Below, one piece after another: positions 34,989 through 35,866 of a DNA stretch of 35,866 bases. Origin of the DNA: Methylotenera sp. (GTDB lineage Bacteria > Pseudomonadota > Gammaproteobacteria > Burkholderiales > Methylophilaceae); assembly GCA_027310735.1 (NCBI GenBank), contig DAIDAH010000003.1, positions 1-35,866 on the forward strand, in the 5' to 3' direction. The notes under the pieces are model-generated. The model saw nothing but the letters and a program-made list of their open reading frames with translations. It had not been told where the DNA came from and searched no databases. Position numbers and translations under genes: made by a program. Position 1 is the first letter of the stretch. Every line of letters starts with the position of its first letter.

Positions 34989-35078
34989 GAAAAGCAGTAA
35001 TATTTTAGGGGCGACTGTTGTCGGAGAGTCTTTGATTGACAGCATAGGTCACTTCCACTTTGCAACTGTTCAAACGAC

Positions 35079-35181
35079 ATCGGACTCAGTTGATTAAAAT
35101 GACTTTGCCAATCAGTATTAAATTTACAATCAAATTGCAGCATAATTATGATGACTTACCCTTCTACTAAATCGGACTCAG
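35079..35181 (+). repeat. Two direct copies of ATCGGACTCAG between the receptor and GAF genes
   Basis: ATCGGACTCAG occurs at 35079-35089 and again at 35171-35181, 92 bp apart, in the 196-bp gap after the chemoreceptor. The second copy ends 3 nt before the ATG of the GAF gene. An 11-bp match in so short a gap is unlikely by chance; it could be a regulator site or a trace of duplication. Confidence 0.4.
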
Positions 35182-35184
35182 CTC

Positions 35185-35866
35185 ATGTGTGCAAATGAAG
35201 AACTTCAGCGTGAGATATTTGAACGCAAGGTGGTTGAAGAAAAAAATCAGCGACTGACGCAACTTTATGCTGCGCTGAGTCAGTGCAATGAGGCTATCGT
35301 GCGCTGCACTAGCGAAGATGAACTGTTCCCGTCAATCTGCCGTAGTGCGGTGCAATTTGGTGGCATGAAAATGGCGTGGATCGGGATGGTTGATGAGGCA
35401 AGTCAATGGGTTAAACCTGTTGCCTCCTATGGCGAGGGCGCAGAATATCTGGATGATATTCAGGTTTCTACAGATGCTAACAATCCTGCTGGGCGTGGCC
35501 CAGCAGGCACTGCTATCCGTGATAACCAACCGTTTTGGTGTCAGGATTTCCAACATGACCCCGTAACAATGCCGTGGCATGAACGCGGTATGCATTTCGG
35601 TTGGGGCGCCTCGGCCTCGCTGCCGCTACTCAGGAATAATGTGGCCATCGGTGCCTTTACTTTGTATGCCTCCGAAGTCAACGCTTTTGACGAAGACGCG
35701 CGTAGACTGCTGCTTGAAATGGCGATAGATATCAGTTTTGCACTGGACAATTTCGCTCGGGAAAGCGAACGCAGACAAGCGCAAGAGGCACTCATCAAAA
35801 GCGAATCCCATTTTCGTGCTTATTTCGAACGTTCCATGGTGGGGATGGCTGCGACCAGTTTGGAAA
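35185..35866 (+). CDS. GAF-PAS signalling protein (partial, runs off the right edge)
   Basis: The frame is open from ATG 35185 to the end (227 codons, no stop). Residues about 1-25 (EELQREIFERKVVEEKNQR) are a helical, coiled-coil-like start. A GAF domain follows (about 35-190): IVRCTSEDELFPSICRSAV, GGMKMAWIGMVDE, GRGPAGTAIRDNQPFWCQDF and SLPLLRNNVAIGAFTLYAS are typical. A linker helix then leads into a PAS domain (SHFRAYFERSMVGMAATSLE). This architecture usually ends in GGDEF, GGDEF-EAL or a histidine kinase, so the output is unknown. The upstream frame is open from 35155 but has no better start. It lies 196 bp after the chemoreceptor. Confidence 0.88.
   Translation, partial: MCANEELQREIFERKVVEEKNQRLTQLYAALSQCNEAIVRCTSEDELFPSICRSAVQFGGMKMAWIGMVDEASQWVKPVASYGEGAEYLDDIQVSTDANNPAGRGPAGTAIRDNQPFWCQDFQHDPVTMPWHERGMHFGWGASASLPLLRNNVAIGAFTLYASEVNAFDEDARRLLLEMAIDISFALDNFARESERRQAQEALIKSESHFRAYFERSMVGMAATSLE

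Overview
The window looks like chromosomal DNA of a moderately AT-rich betaproteobacterium. The closest guess is Nitrosomonadales/Methylophilaceae (Methylotenera-like); this is inferred from gene content, protein style and codon use, with no search run. Most of it is ordinary core genome. There is one small decayed patch, and many genes are for signalling.

Layout. (1) 1-4.8 kb: the 5' part of typA (minus strand, running off the left edge) is divergent from two tandem rhlE-type DEAD-box RNA helicases. The first helicase has an Arg/Gly/Asn/Asp-rich disordered tail of about 205 residues. (2) 4.9-9.2 kb: an outer-membrane lipocalin, a 32-codon membrane ORF with a very strong ribosome binding site, a degenerate EAL-HDOD protein, a small exported protein, and a DUF3095 protein resembling a class III nucleotidyl cyclase. 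The DUF3095 start codon lies just past a pair of hairpins that resemble an IS200/IS605 (tnpB) element end. (3) 9.2-12.6 kb: a YgiQ radical-SAM protein, a DUF3147 membrane protein and aat. (4) 12.8-18.3 kb: a cytosolic mini chemoreceptor-like protein, a beta-CASP metallo-beta-lactamase, amiC, tsaE and queG. tsaE and queG are head to head and their start codons overlap. (5) 18.4-20.4 kb: a Cache-PAS-GGDEF diguanylate cyclase. (6) 20.5-30.4 kb: a glycogen/maltodextrin cluster, with glgC-GH57-malQ-ROK kinase on the minus strand and glgB-pgi on the plus strand, diverging from one 173-bp control region. It ends at a perfect intrinsic terminator. (7) 30.5-32.3 kb: a decayed patch holding a frameshifted GNAT-PIN fusion gene, a one-ended IS481-type transposase fragment, an AraC-type gene cut at the IS end, and about 690 bp without a convincing gene. 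(8) 32.3 kb to the end: a methyl-accepting chemotaxis protein with a tandem poly-HAMP array of 91-residue repeats and a CheR-docking-like C-terminus, then the start of a GAF-PAS signalling protein cut by the right edge.

How the genes work together. The glycogen cluster covers ADP-glucose synthesis (GlgC), branching (GlgB), glucan remodelling and breakdown (GH57, MalQ), glucose phosphorylation (ROK) and entry to glycolysis (Pgi). Glycogen synthase and phosphorylase are not in the window. tsaE and queG both serve tRNA anticodon-loop modification, and tsaE-amiC follows the order known from enterobacteria. The six signalling proteins (EAL-HDOD, DUF3095, mini-receptor, GGDEF, poly-HAMP MCP, GAF-PAS) are scattered and do not form one operon. 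I saw no tRNA, rRNA or CRISPR array. The strongest candidates for something unusual are the overlapping tsaE/queG starts, the poly-HAMP receptor, the cytosolic mini-receptor, the 32-residue membrane ORF and the hairpin pair at the DUF3095 start.
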